Below, piece by piece: positions 45,881 to 57,839 of a DNA stretch of 64,000 bases. The notes beneath the pieces were generated by a model. That model made no database searches, was not told the origin of the DNA, and saw only the letters and a program-made list of their open reading frames with translations. The DNA is from Actinernus sp. WN-2022. Its lineage: Eukaryota; Cnidaria; Anthozoa; Actiniaria; Actinernidae. The position numbers and the translations under genes are program-made. The stretch's first letter is position 1. Every line of letters begins with the position of its first letter. The stretch covers positions 3,612,660 through 3,676,659 of the forward strand of contig JAOWCC010000577.1 in NCBI GenBank assembly GCA_030867875.1, given 5' to 3'.

Positions 45881-46402
45881 TAAGTGGTACAGTAAGGTAA
45901 GTAGGTAGGGGGGCAAGGGAAAAAAGGGAATGGAATAGGTTGGGGTTTTTTTGCAGGGGAGGGGTGGGTAGATTTTTTTTTCTTTTGAAAAAGATAAACC
46001 AGTTTTCAAAATTTGAACTGGTGTAAAATTTTTGAACTAGTGTAAAATTTTTGAACTGGTGTAAAATTTTTGAACTAGTTTAAAAATTTTGAACCAAAAA
46101 CAATTTCCAACCACAACATATATACATGTATCAGACTTGATTGATTGGTAAAATTTAACCTTTCATTATTTTATTTTCATTTTGTTATAGATACAGCCCC
46201 AAAAGGTTGATATTAGGTGGAATCTGGTTTGGACCACAAAAGCCATCAATGCCAACCTTCCTTGCTCCTTTTCGTGAACAGATAAACAATCTTAAGAAAA
46301 ATGGTGAGTTTCAATTAAAACCATGTACATGTACATGTAGATATACATACTAGCTTACAGCTGTAATGTAGTTAGGGATACACCATTAGACAAGTGAGGG
46401 AA

Positions 46403-46430
46403 GGGGGGGGGGGGGGGGGGGGGGGGGGGG
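46403..46430. repeat. Poly-G tract
   Basis: About 28 consecutive G in intron 3 of the transposase gene. The length is unreliable in any sequencing technology. Confidence 0.8.
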
Positions 46431-47237
46431 AGGGATGGGCAGTCAAAATATTTTCCCTGAAGAGCAAGATATAATAATTATTATGAAAGCAATAGTTGGG
46501 TTTACACAACAACTTGAGAATCTCCCAACCTCCCCCTCATGTTTTCATAAGGCTATGGAAACACGGAAAACGTTTACTATTTCTTAAATGTTGTAGGTTG
46601 GTTTTGTTTACAACATACACAGGGGGGCGAGGGGCTTTGGGTTGTACTTAGAGGTCGGTACAGTGTGAATACTTATTCCAGTTTCTAGCAGGTAACTGCT
46701 TGTGTATGTACATACACATTGTACACTACTGCAGAACTATAAATAAACTCGACTACCATTTTAAGTACTAATTATGGCCAATATTAAAATCATATATATT
46801 TACTGTATGGTAGGGATTACAATAGACTGTGGTCCAGAAAGCTTTACGTGTCGTGCTGTGTGCATGATTGGAACAGCAGATTTACCTGGGAAGTCAGCAT
46901 TGCAGGCATTCACTCAGTTCAATGGTAAATTTGGCTGCTCATTTTGTGAACATGAAGGGGAAGTTGTGAAAGTTGGGAAAGGTCATTCAAGGGCTTATCC
47001 ATTCATCCCTGGACCACCAGAGAACTTAAGGACAAAGGACAATACAATTCAGAATGGGCAACTGGCACAGAGGACAGGAAAACCAGTAAGTACATGTATG
47101 AAATAATGATATTATGAATTGTGTACAACAGTCATAAGTTATATGTACAAATTTATATTTCTGAAGCAAAACTATAAAACACAACAGGCATTTGAGAACA
47201 TGAGAAATGTTACATTCTGGAGTGTTTGCAAATGACC

Positions 47238-48529
47238 TAACCTGCTTTCAGGTGGTAGATGGTGTTTTTTTTCACGCAGCAAACGGATCATCGAAGCGGC
47301 CGCCATATTGGCCGAGCGTGATTGAGACCTGGGATCGAATGAAAAATGGAGGGGGGAGGGGGTGGTGGAGAAGAAGCAGAAATGAAAGACTGCCTGCCTG
47401 AAAACTATCGATTTCTGAGGAGCTGCCTATGATGGTATGTCACATCCAGTTACATATTATGCTTTCTTAATTGACCAATAGGAGTTGATGTGTGCCAAGA
47501 TTGAAATGAAGCATGCAATTCAAACAAACTTTGCTTGCTGTCAAATACAATGCAAAATGTAGGTACAAACTTGTCACAAATACACGATCGAAAAAATATC
47601 TAAACTTCAAAGAAAACTCCGATGGAGACAGTGTTTTGTCAGAACTTGATATGAAGAACTCATGGACAAACAAACTAGAACAAACTATGAGTGCAAAGTA
47701 CACAGGTAAATTTTGTGATCATCAACCCTAACGAGAGAGTAGAAATGAGAAGCTCTTTCTCTGAGGAGTCAAAGTGGTCCATATTAGTGAATGTTTGCCA
47801 AAAGAAATGGACGACCATTGCAGCTTAAATGTATTGAGGCGGATTTCTGATTATTTCTTCTACTGTACAATTCACTACTGAGTTCAACGGCCGTGAGGTC
47901 AATAGATTGCATCTCTGCAATTTGGTCAACAATTATAATACTTTTCAGTAGCGAATTAAATCGTGGTTTGTTGTCGAGTTCTCTTTACCGTAAATATCAT
48001 ACTCTTTCCAAAGTCTGTCAACAGCACAGCCAGAACATCTTTACCTAGAAGTAGGCTCTGTATAGCTACAAAGAGAACTTTACAACAAACCATGCAGTTC
48101 GCCTACATGTACATATATTGCCGCCTTCGTGGCTCTTTCTCTGCAGCTGTTCTCTCTAGAAAACCTCTGGAACCAGGGTACTTCACCTTAGTCTTCAAAA
48201 AAGACAAAGCTTTTTGTATTACTTGCCATATTTTATCAACTGCAGGCTCAGTACACAACACATATTCCTTTCAGTTCTTGCTTTCAACACTTGCCGCAAT
48301 AAGCTTTGATTGACACTGTATCAGCCAATCATATTCCCTGTCCCTGATGGATGGGATATAACTTTTGTACTCAAAAATCGACAGTTTTTGGGCAGGCGGT
48401 CTTTCCTTTCTGCTTCTCCACCTCCCCTTCCATTTGTCATTCGATCCCTGGTCTCAATCACGCTCGGCCAATATGGCAGCTGCCATTTGCTGTGCAAAAA
48501 AACACCATCTACCGCCTGAAAGCAGGCTA
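47238..48529. mobile_element. Mutator-like non-autonomous element with 9-bp duplication
   Basis: TAACCTGCTTTCAGGTGGTA at the left pairs with the inverted TAGCCTGCTTTCAGGCGGTA at the right; inverted similarity continues about 110 bp (GGCCGAGCGTGATTGAGACC in both). The flanks CAAATGACC are duplicated exactly (47229-47237, 48530-48538). The interior holds a fragment of a RecQ-like helicase. The element lies in intron 4 of the CACTA-like transposase gene. Confidence 0.9.
47870..48110 (-). pseudogene. RecQ-like helicase fragment carried by the element
   Basis: Minus-strand frames read GKDVLAVLLTDFGKS, a degenerate Walker A of the RecQ type (PTGFGKS in working enzymes), and about 30 residues later in another frame SIIIVDQIAEMQSIDLTAVE, matching motif Ia of the same family (K/SIIxDQ...L...L). 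Intervening stops show it is a dead fragment. DEAD/DEAH RecQ-type helicases unwind DNA 3' to 5'. Capture of host gene pieces between Mutator-type ends is the Pack-MULE pattern known from plants. Confidence 0.55.
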
Positions 48530-49487
48530 CAAATGACCCAACAGTTTTACAACAGCATACAATGTATATGATGCATGTTTTTTTAGGCTTCTTTATCTGT
48601 TTTGTAATAATACGAATGTGTGCACTTGACGATGAAAGATAGCCACCAGTTCAAAATAATAAAACATGGTAAACCATGTTATACATGTATACTCTGATTA
48701 AACATTTGCTTTTATTGTATCTAATTATGAATTTGTGTCAATATTTAATGTTTTAATTTGCAGGTATCTGGAGTCAAAATGGTTTCACAGTTATGCTTTA
48801 TCGAGGAATTTGATATTATTAGAGGAATGCCAATTGACTATATGCATGGTGTACTGCTTGGCATTGTCAAGATGTTGTTTTCATTTTGGTTTGATAAAAA
48901 ATACAAAAAAGAGAAGTTCTACATTGGATTAAGAATTACAGATGTTGATGACAGACTATCTAAATGCCAGCCTCCTGACTTTATTTCAAGACTCCCCAGA
49001 AGCTTGGTGAAAGACAGAAAGTATTGGAAAGGTACGGTATACATGTACATGTAGTTTTACAATTAACAAATTTGACAATTAATTTACCACACAATTAAAT
49101 GTGTGGCCATCCATTAATAATGTACTTGTATACTCATGCGTGTAACTTGGCGATACAAAATTATATTATTGTTTGACAAGCCACTTTTGTATACATAGTG
49201 TATGTAATTAGATAATCTTGATCCAGTCATCACACATGCAGAAAAGTATGAAAATGCATTAACGGTGATGGGTTTGTACATTGTAGTTGCATGACATGAA
49301 GTAATTAATATAATAAGAACTTGGAGAATCGTGAGTACGCGTGGAAACATCGAAATGATACAATACTTTACACATTCAGCTGCATGCATCTCGCATGACT
49401 TACATGCTTATATTTATTTATTATTATGGGGAGGGGAGGGGAGGGTGATTTTTTTCTGTTTAATATTATTGAACACCCTTCCAAAAA

Positions 49488-49588
49488 AGAAATTGGACCG
49501 GTTCAAAACATTGAACCAGTTCAAAAAAGTTAAACTGGTTGAAAAATGTTAAACAGTTTTGAAAATAAAATTGAACTAATTATAAATT
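49488..49588. repeat. Fragment of the GTTCAAAA foldback arm
   Basis: GACCGGTTCAAAACATTGAA...CACAACATATATA shares unit and end sequence with the right arm of 44577-46118. It probably derives from another, mostly lost copy. Confidence 0.5.
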
Positions 49589-52500
49589 CGAATCACAACA
49601 TATATATAAGCACAGTACAATTTAAGAGGTCAGTACAATAACAGCATATAAAGTGACTTTGATCAAAGTCTTAATTCTTCCATACATGTAGGTAAGCAGT
49701 CATTTCTTTTAATTACTGAAGGAGAATTTAGAACTTGATCAATGTCACTTACACTGCTATTGCATGGGCCCCTTCAATTTACAGTGTAACACATTTGTAT
49801 GCCAGTTTTTGTCAAAATACAAATAAATTTGTGGGTGTTTATTGTTATTATTGTAGCATCTGAAGTCCGTTCGTGGCTGCTTTACTACTCTCTGCCAGTT
49901 CTGAAAGGAATCCTACCTGATGATCTGTATTGCCATTATTCTCTTTTGGCAACTTCGGTGTACCTCCTCCTACAGCAACCTGTGACACAAGCAGAACTGG
50001 TTTTAGCAGACAGGCAGTTGGAGGAGTTTTATTCTCTTATGGAAGTTCATTATGGTGAGTGTAAGTGATTATGGCGAAGAAGTGTTTGACGACAGTACAT
50101 GTACGTCTAAATTGTTATAAACTTAATTATAATGAAAAATAGATTTTCTAAAACTTATTTGTTGGCATGCATATGTCATGAATGTAATTGTGCCCTTAAG
50201 CTTGACATGCATGCCATATTACAATAATACATGTGTATATTATTTACAATGTCTTGCTTGGGTTTAAATGATAGTGAGGAAAGACATATCAAAATTCACA
50301 AGGGCACCTGAGGACATCTTTTGGAGTCATGCAGTTACAACAAATAAAAATATCAAACTTTAAATATGCTATTTATGATTCCACATTTAAACCATCCCAT
50401 ATGAATGGCTTAAAAACACATTCAGAGAAGACTTTGAGTGATCAGTAAAAGGGCTTAAATTGCCTGTCATCAAAATGTTGTTAAATGTTTCAAGTTGTAA
50501 TTTGTTTCTTTTTCTTCATTTATTCCTCTGGGTTCACTAATTACATGTGTACATGTTAATGTGCATGCATGTAACTTGATACTACTAGGAGCTAACCATT
50601 TTTGTTTGTTTTAATACTCAAGGTAAAGCTTCTTGTACTATGAATGTGCACAACACTTGCAAGCATACTACAGCAAGTGTGGTGCTGGCTGGACCTCTCT
50701 GGGTGTACTCATGTTTTGGTACAGAAGGGTGGAATGGCACCATGATGAAACTTATACATGGCACCCACCATGTTGCAATGCAGGTACATTGCTAATCTAA
50801 TAATGCATTAAAGTATTAATTAAATGATTCAGTTTAGAATAGACATGACATGAACATGTAACCCAGGTTTATACAGTAATGGTTTGCTTGAAAAAAAACC
50901 TGTGATTGTTGGTAAGTTGTTCATGGATGTTGTAGGCATGTTTTTCTCTTGCACTTACTTAAGTGCCATTCTTGAACTTATACTCTATAGCATGCAAAAA
51001 ATGTATTGGACTACTTGTTTCAGTTAATGCAAATATATTTACAAATGTAAATACATTATATATTTATATATTTTAAATCAAGGTTGTTGCTGCTGTGAAA
51101 GCTTTACACATAATCTCTGTTGTGTGCGATAAGAGAGCACGTCCTCAAAATGCGGAAGCAGATGTTACAAAGTACATACAAAGCCTTGATGGAAGAATAA
51201 GGTAAACATTTATTCGTTGTAGTGGTAGTGTACATGTTTCAATCTTTATTTACACCCATTGAATTGTTTTTGGGACTTAATATTCCCAGATTCCCCTTAC
51301 ATCAAGTAAGGTGTATGTATGTTCAGGTCCTCCCCTACCCCCCAAGAAACTAAAAAGAAATATACAATCCCATTTAATGCTCCTGGTTATATTATAGGGA
51401 TGTCTTAAGACTTGTTAGTGAGGCTTTGGCCCAAGAAAATGCACTTGGTTTTGAAATTTAGGGGCTCAGAATTGCTATTTCCAGCATTTTCCAAGATGTA
51501 TTTCTCATGAAAAAACTCTGGATGGGACCCAGTAGTCCAAATTTAAGGCCCCCCTTGATGCATTTATATCTGTTTCTCAGGGACCCCATTTTCTCCAAGA
51601 TATTTCAGGTACCCCAAATTTCTCCCCCATCCTCCCCCATCGCATAAATAATGAATGGTTCCTTATAGTCAACAAGTTGCACATGTCAAATTTACATAAT
51701 AAATGTAATTTCTTACATTCTATTTCTCCATAGAAATAATTTTGTCAGACTGTTTCCAGGATGCTATTCAGTTGGATGTATTACCAAAAAGATTAATCTA
51801 CCCATGGACCAGTTGGCACTGTTAAACGAGTTGATTCCTGGGGCAGCAGTAAATGTTGAGGAGGTGTATTTCTTCAAGAAGATATACCTCCAAAGGCAAA
51901 CATTCTACAGCATGTGTTGCAGTAATGTAACAAAACGAAATAGCTACACCATAAAGTATTAGTGCATAGATGGATCAGAGAGAGCAGGTTGCATTGTACA
52001 TTTCCTGAAGGTAAAATTGAATGACCATGAAATGGCACATTACCTTGCAGTTGTTAGGGACCTTGTCCCAAGTCCAGACGAAGGAATCCTGGAAGGCACT
52101 GTGGTCTCAACCAACAACAAGGAGCTAGGGATACACTTGAAGCCATATAAGTATGACAAGTAAGTGATGGGAGGTGTCCGTTTACAGGAGGTTACGAATA
52201 TAGTGTTTCCTAAGAGAAACTGCTGAGACCATGGAATGGTGTCCGCTTACGGGAGGTGTCCGCGTATGGGAGGTGTCCGTTAATGGAGGTTTGACTATAT
52301 TCCATTCATGCATCATTAGAGTGACTCCATTTACATGTATAATCAACTCATTAACACTGTACATGCAATAATTTATATAAGAGTTTGCACAATGTATTAC
52401 TCTAATACTAATATGTTCAAAACCATTTTATGACCTGACAAAAGTATATCATCTGTTGAGTGTTCTTAACTGTTCAGAGGTCCCCAGTATTAAGATTTTG

Positions 52501-53092
52501 TTATGCGATGACAGTCGGAGGGTCATTAGACTGAAATACACAGTGCATGATAATTTTTAAATATTTATAAATTATATGCAAAAATCTTGGGATTGTTGAT
52601 TACATGGACAGAAAATCAAAATCCCCTAAAAGGGTTTCTGGCAGAAATCAAACTTGTATTCATAAAGGTGGTCGCTGATTAGGGATATGGTCATTTATGG
52701 GAGTGATCACTTAGAGAGAGTCAAGTATATTATATTTAAGCCAATTGAAGTAATCCTGTAGTCACACATTACTTATTCAACTGTTTTAACAAATCACCAG
52801 AGATGAACCTGTTACCTACATTCATGTAAACGACATCAAAGAGAAGCATGTCGCTATCAGCTGTCTACCTTCTGGCACTGTTTATGTTTGCAGGCCACCC
52901 AACATCTTTGAAATGGATTAAGGTAAAATTAAGAATTTAACCTTATATTTCCTTAAATGTTTAATTATGCCTACAGAAATTGCGGTTATTAAAATCTTCC
53001 ATTATTTAACCAATTTAACCGTCAAAACAAGTCAATTATTAACCTGTAAAAATTGTGGTTTAATTAATATTGTTGTACACTTTTTTCTAGCA

Positions 53093-53421
53093 TGCATGCA
53101 ATATATTTTATGCATGCATGCACTTTTGCATACATGCATCAAATGGAACTGCATGCATGCATTTCCTTTTGCATGCATGCAGTATGTTGTGCATGCATGC
53201 ATCGAGTGCTTTAACGTAATTGCATACATGCGTGCATGTATGCATTTCCTTTTGCATGTATGCATTGTCAATTGCATGTATGAAAAGTCAATTGCATGCA
53301 TGCAAAATGCAAAATGCATGCATGCAGGTGCATGCAAATGGAACTGCATGTATGCATGCATGCACGCAACTGGCCATGCATGTATGCCACATGCATGCTG
53401 CATGCATGCAGCATGCATGCA
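53093..53421. repeat. Right subterminal TGCATGCA array
   Basis: About 18 copies of TGCATGCA or TGCATACATGCA variants separated by short spacers, ending 13 bp before the right tip of the CACTA-like element. The 178-, 150- and 167-codon frames through it are motif artefacts, except that the last runs on into Gypsy RT. Confidence 0.85.
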
Positions 53422-53436
53422 CTTTTTGGGAGGGTC

Positions 53437-54690
53437 TATTGAACAGGGGTTGGATTCAACCCTCACGTTCCGCCTATTCGTCACCTATCGTATGTGTGCG
53501 TAAAAAGGATGGAGACTTGAGACTATGTATTGACTTTCGTGAATTAAACAAGAAAACGATTGCGGATCGACACCCCATACCGCGTGTGCAAGATATACTG
53601 GATAATTTAGGCGGAAACAAATGGTTCAGCATGCTTGACCAGAGTAAAGCGTATCACCAGGGCTTTATTGCGCCGGACTCGAGGCACCTCACAGCCTTCA
53701 TAAGCCCATGGGGACTACATTAATGGGTTCGAATCCCATTTGGCTTAAAAAATGCCGTCCCAGAATATCAGCGTTTTATGGAAAACTGTCTTACAGGTCT
53801 TAGGGACGAAATCTGCGTACCCTATCTGGATGACGTCATCGTTTTTAGTAAAACATTCAAGGAACATTTAGAACACATCCGATCAGTTTTACGTCAGCTA
53901 CGGGAACGCGGTGTTAAACTTAAACCAAGAAAATGTCGGTTATTTAAACACGAGGTTACATGTTTAGGACGTATTATGTCGTCAAACGGTCATCGCCCAG
54001 ATCCCATGAACACACAGGCAGTATTAGCGCTAAAAGACAGCAAGCCGTCGACAGTAGGGGAGGTGCGGAAGCTATTGGGACTGCTAGGCTATCATCGGAA
54101 GTATATCCCTAATTTCTCGAAAACGGCGAACTGTCTCTTCAAGCTCCTGCAATCGAGTTCTTCTGGGACAAGTAAGTCAGGTGTTACTTCGGCAACCAAG
54201 ATCACGTGGAATGACAAACACCAACAGGCTTTGAACAGCCTCATTGACTCTGTGGTATCTCCAACAGTACTAAGCTATCCGGATTGGGACAAACCATTCG
54301 TTCTGTTCACTGATGCGTCGAAAGATGGTTTAGGCGCCGCGCTTTATCAGGAACAGGATAACCAACTTAAACCAATTGCATTTGCTTCCCGTACGTTATC
54401 GCCTGCAGAGCGCAATTATCACATGCACTCAGGAAAGTTAGAATTCTTGGCGCTCAAGTGGGCTGTGTGCGAACACTTTCGTGATTACGTGTACTATTCG
54501 TCCCATTTTACGGTATATACGGACAATAACCCGGATACACGTATGTACAGTCAACGGCGAAACTGAATGCAACAGGACACCGGTGGGTTGCGGAACTTGC
54601 AGACTTTAACTTCACGATCAAGTATCACCCAGGTCGTTTGAACACCGTAGCAGATACGCTTAGCCGCATGCCAACGGATCAAGGCATTGT
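53437..54690 (+). pseudogene. pol: Gypsy reverse transcriptase and RNase H
   Basis: Resumes the RT frame directly after the CACTA-like element. Motifs in order: SPIVCVRKKDGDLRLCIDFR, HPIPR, FSMLDQSKAYHQ, an in-frame TAA at about 53720 that replaces a sense codon, then IPFGLKNA, and the catalytic box [10 protein letters not shown] near 53,830. The connection ([16 protein letters not shown]) and RNase H ([36 protein letters not shown]) follow. A frameshift near 54540 interrupts RNase H. The chain GRLNTVADTLSRMP just before the LINE insertion marks the end of RNase H. The enzyme copies element RNA into DNA. Confidence 0.85.
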
Positions 54691-56340
54691 TATCTAATTT
54701 TAACAGAATTTTCGAAAAAAATAATGTACAAAAGAATGGAATCTTTTATTGAGGAAAAGAATATACTGTTCTCTTCTCAATATGGCTTTCGTAAAGCACA
54801 CTCAACTCAACACGCAATTCTTGATATTGTTAATGCTATACAGACTAATATGGATAAGCGCCTATTTTCGTGTGGAGTCTTTATAGATCTGAAAAAAGCT
54901 TTTGATACTGTTGACCATAGCATTCTGCTCAATAAACTCAACCACTACGGTTTTCGTGGCATAATAAATAAATGGTTTTTATCTTACCTACAAGGTCGGA
55001 CACAAACAACTCAAATTGGTTCACACATATCTACCAAAATGGAAACTACTTGTGGCGTACCACAGTTCTGTTTTAGGTCCATTGCTCTTTTTACTCTATA
55101 TCAACGATATTCAAAACTGTTCTGATAAATTCAGCTTTTATCTTTTTGCTGATGATACTAATATACTTTACGCAGACAAAAATCTTAAATCGTTGGAACT
55201 AATCGTAAACAAGGAACTAAAGAAATTATATGATTGGCTAACAGCAAATAAATTAACCCTTAACATAAAAAAATCAAATTTTGTTATATTTCGTCCCTAT
55301 CAAAAGAAACTTAACTATCAACCTAAAATAAGTATATTCAATAATGAACAGAATAAGAACGTTCCCTTGGAATGTAAATACTATGTGAAATATCTCGGAG
55401 TTTTAATTGACAATAATTTATCCTGGAAGCATCATATTGATCATATTGCTGTAAAAATTAGCAAAACAGTAGGGTTAATCGCGAAACTAAGACATTTTGT
55501 GCCCGTACATACCCTCTTGAGTATTTATTGATCATTAATTGCTCCTTTATACTTAACTTATGGGTTGACAGTTTGGGGTCAGGCATGTAAGTCCTATCTG
55601 AAAAAACTTATAATTCTTCAAAAGCGGGCACTCCGCTTTATGTATTTTGCCGACAGAAATGAGCACGCAATTCCCCTTTTCATTAATGCTAATATTATGC
55701 CTGTGAACTTTTTATACTATGAGTCACTATCTAACTTGATGTATGATGTCAGAAATAACTCGGCACCAATAAGTATTTTTTTTTTTTCGTAAACACCTCC
55801 AGTATCCATTCTTATAATACACGTTCCTCTACATCCAACAATTTCTATATTAAAAGCTCTAGACTTGAAATACAAAAAAACGCTTTCTCTAGAATTGGAG
55901 CAAAACTATGGAATGAGATACCATGTTATCTCAGAAATCTTCCAAAAAAAGCATTTAAAATTGAACTTAAAAAAATACTAGTTAATATCCTCAAATTAGA
56001 AGATACATATATTGATACATCCATGATTATTTCAAAAGTAAAATCATTCAAATAAAATTTGCTGATTTCACAGTTATTTCTATAAATTAACGTTTATAGT
56101 TCTATTAACATAAGTCACCACCTTGTCTTTTGTCTCTTTATAATTTATAATTCCTTTTTCTTCTCTCTTTTTTTCTCCCTCCATTACTTGTAAAACGTAA
56201 CTTATTCTTTTAAACTGTAATTAGTATATTTACTTAAATAAGACTCGGCCCGCCTAGATTAGCTTTAAGCTACCTGCGGGCCAGTCAGATTGTAAATTAC
56301 ACTATTAGAATAGAAAAATAAAAATGTGTGTAAAAATGTG
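54690..56340 (+). mobile_element. 5'-truncated LINE between Gypsy RNase H and integrase
   Basis: It starts mid-RT (SNFNRIFEK, SSQYGFRKAHSTQHAI) and continues through VFIDLKKAFDTVDH, a frameshift near 55060, GPLLFLLYINDI, the catalytic FADDTNILY near 55150, and the thumb (KYLGVLIDNNLSWKHHID). A stop at 55529-55531 and a T-run frameshift near 55785 precede the C-terminal tail (FSRIGAKLWNEIPCYLR). The 3' end has the GC hairpin CCCGCC...GCGGGCC and a tail of AAAAATGTGTGT repeats. 5' truncation and a simple-repeat tail are the marks of target-primed reverse transcription; the exact duplication was not resolved. Confidence 0.82.
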
Positions 56341-56344
56341 TGTG

Positions 56345-57835
56345 TGGCAGACTTGACGAGTATTACACACAGACGACGTGTCAGGATGAGATCAGCGCCA
56401 CCTTTGTCGGCGTAACCGCTCTGAACTTGCGAGAAACCGCATGGGTCACTGCGATCAGCGACAACGCGGATGTTTTGGACGCGGATCAACCCTCGTTGCA
56501 GGATATGGAGGGCAAGCGTGTGAATACTAACGACTTACGGATAGCACAACAAGTGGACCGAAACATTGGTAGGATACTAGACTTCAAGCGAGCCGGACAG
56601 CGCCCCTCACGTAGAAGACTTCATCACGAAACGCGAACCACGAGATCATTATTGCGGGAATGGGACAAACTGGAGATAGGGAAAGACGGACTTTTACGAA
56701 GACGGAGTGCAGATCGCCTACAACTAGTCCTACCAGCCAGTCAGCGAGCACTTGTTTATCGCGAGTTACATCAAGAAATGGGCCATTTGGGGGCCGATCG
56801 AGTGATCCAATTAGCACGAGAACGTTTCTATTGGCCGAAGATGCAGCAAGACATTGTACACTTTGTTACCAAGGTATGTCCTTGTTTAAAACAACGCAGG
56901 CCACACATACCTACTCGCGCTCCGATGCAAAGTGTCACGTCAACTACACCGTTTGAACTAATATCTATTGACTTTGTTTATTTGGAGCGCAGCTCAGGTG
57001 GATATGAGTACATGCTAGTAGTGGTTGATCACTTTACGAGGTTCGCGCAAGCTTATCCAACCAAGAATAAATCGGCTAAGACTGTTGCAGACAAGATATT
57101 CAACGAACTTATCCCGCGTTTCGGATTTCCAGCCCGTATCTTGCACGATCAAGGTAAAGAATTCGAAAACCCTTATTCATGCAACTGGAAAGACTGAGCG
57201 GTATCCATCATACGAGAACAACGCCATATCACCCCCAAGGTAACGGGAAGACCGAAAGGTTCAATCAAACGCTGCTAGCGATGCTGCGAACGCTACCCGA
57301 GGATAAGAAGCGCAACTGGAAATATCACGTGAACAAGGTGTACATGCGTACAGTTGTACCCATAACGACAGTACAGGCTTCTCACCATTCTACTTGCTGT
57401 ATGGTCGCTCTCCGAGAATTCCTGTTGATCTGATACTGGGCACAGAGAACCGAGAGGATACCCCAGTAAATCACCGAGAATACGTTAAGCAATGGAAAGA
57501 TTCTATGCAGGAGGCGTACAGGTTGGCTCTGGGGAAATCGCAGCAAAGTAACTCCCGGGGTGCGGATAACTACAACCGCCGACTTAACTACACCGAACTG
57601 CTAGCAGGTGATCGGGTACTAGTCAGAAACTTAACGCCTCGTGGAGAGGACGGTGAGGGAAATACACGTGTGTTGCATAGGAATCTTCTTTACCTGTGCG
57701 AATTTCTCCAACCTGCTAACCAAAGACCAGCCGCACCAGCGAGACCAGCCGCACCTCGACGCCAATCCACCAATGGCGTCGAGGGTGAAGATGAACGAGA
57801 AGACGCTGTGATTCACTTACTGCCGGATGCCCAAC
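56345..57835 (+). pseudogene. pol: Gypsy integrase
   Basis: The first frame (56340-57197) has the N-terminal zinc site (HQEMGHLG ... VCPCLKQRR) and two catalytic Asp (ISIDFVYL near 56965; [10 protein letters not shown] near 57145). After a frameshift near 57175 the third catalytic residue is in [15 protein letters not shown] near 57240. Another shift near 57350 leads to the frame at 57394, with [16 protein letters not shown], a GPY/F-like stretch (AGDRVLVRNLTPRGE) that appears internally shortened, and a Pro/Ala-rich C-terminus (RPAAPARPAAPRRQS). That last frame runs on without a stop into LINE ORF1 sequence. Integrase inserts the cDNA into the genome. Confidence 0.82.
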
Positions 57836-57839
57836 CCGA

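Larger units (their letters stand above)
44577..46118. mobile_element. Foldback element with GTTCAAAATTTTT arms
   Basis: The left arm is a run of GGTTCAAAATTTTTACACCA-type units (44580-44700) and the right arm the inverted run (about 45990-46105), ending ...CCACAACA. The interior holds a 152-bp satellite and a 5S rRNA-like sequence. A fragment of the same arm type occurs at 49490-49585. No coding capacity is present. Confidence 0.75.
38950..52921 (+). pseudogene. Tnp2/TNPD-like transposase gene of the CACTA-like element, ten exons, one TAG
   Basis: Exons: 38950-39817, 42641-42902, 46191-46303, 46814-47085, 48764-49031, 49857-50054, 50623-50783, 51083-51201, 51734-52159, 52801-52921. All junctions are GT-AG with matching phases; the joined frame is 936 codons, broken only by TAG at 51960-51962 (codon 830). 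The start follows AAAATGG. The N-terminus is Lys-rich then acidic; residues about 190-280 (YPGAAITVEDSILSIM, and a CPDC...CRFC zinc ribbon) match animal EnSpm proteins. The catalytic core follows: FNTDGVHVFK (first Asp), GTADLPGKSALQ (second Asp), CSFCEHEGE, and FDIIRGMPIDYMHGVLLGIVK, then MNVHNTC...GPLWVYSCFGTEGWNG. The protein would cut the element ends. With one stop in 936 codons it is either recently dead or read through. Confidence 0.85.
27434..53434. mobile_element. 26-kb EnSpm/CACTA-like DNA transposon
   Basis: The ends CCCTTCCAGAAAATGCATGC and, inverted, CCCTCCCAAAAAGTGCATGC differ at three positions. The flanking TC is duplicated (27432-27433, 53435-53436), and removing the element with one TC rejoins the Gypsy RT frame. 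Subterminal arrays of TGCATGCA-type palindromes, as CACTA elements use for protein binding, occupy about 400 bp at the left and 330 bp at the right. It encodes a Tnp2-like transposase (+), a BEN-like protein (-) and a tyrosine recombinase (-), and it has collected further insertions in its introns. Animal EnSpm elements make 2- to 4-bp duplications; these ends do not start CACT, so the superfamily call rests mainly on the transposase. Confidence 0.85.

Noticed and set aside
47187..47237. Extra transposase exon (AFENMRN) before the Mutator-like element
   Set aside because: Exons 4 and 5 already join in phase and give the expected GKP-V-GVK sequence without it.
53220..53723. A separate 167-codon gene
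   Set aside because: The first half is the subterminal array and the second half is Gypsy reverse transcriptase; the frame merely runs across the transposon end.
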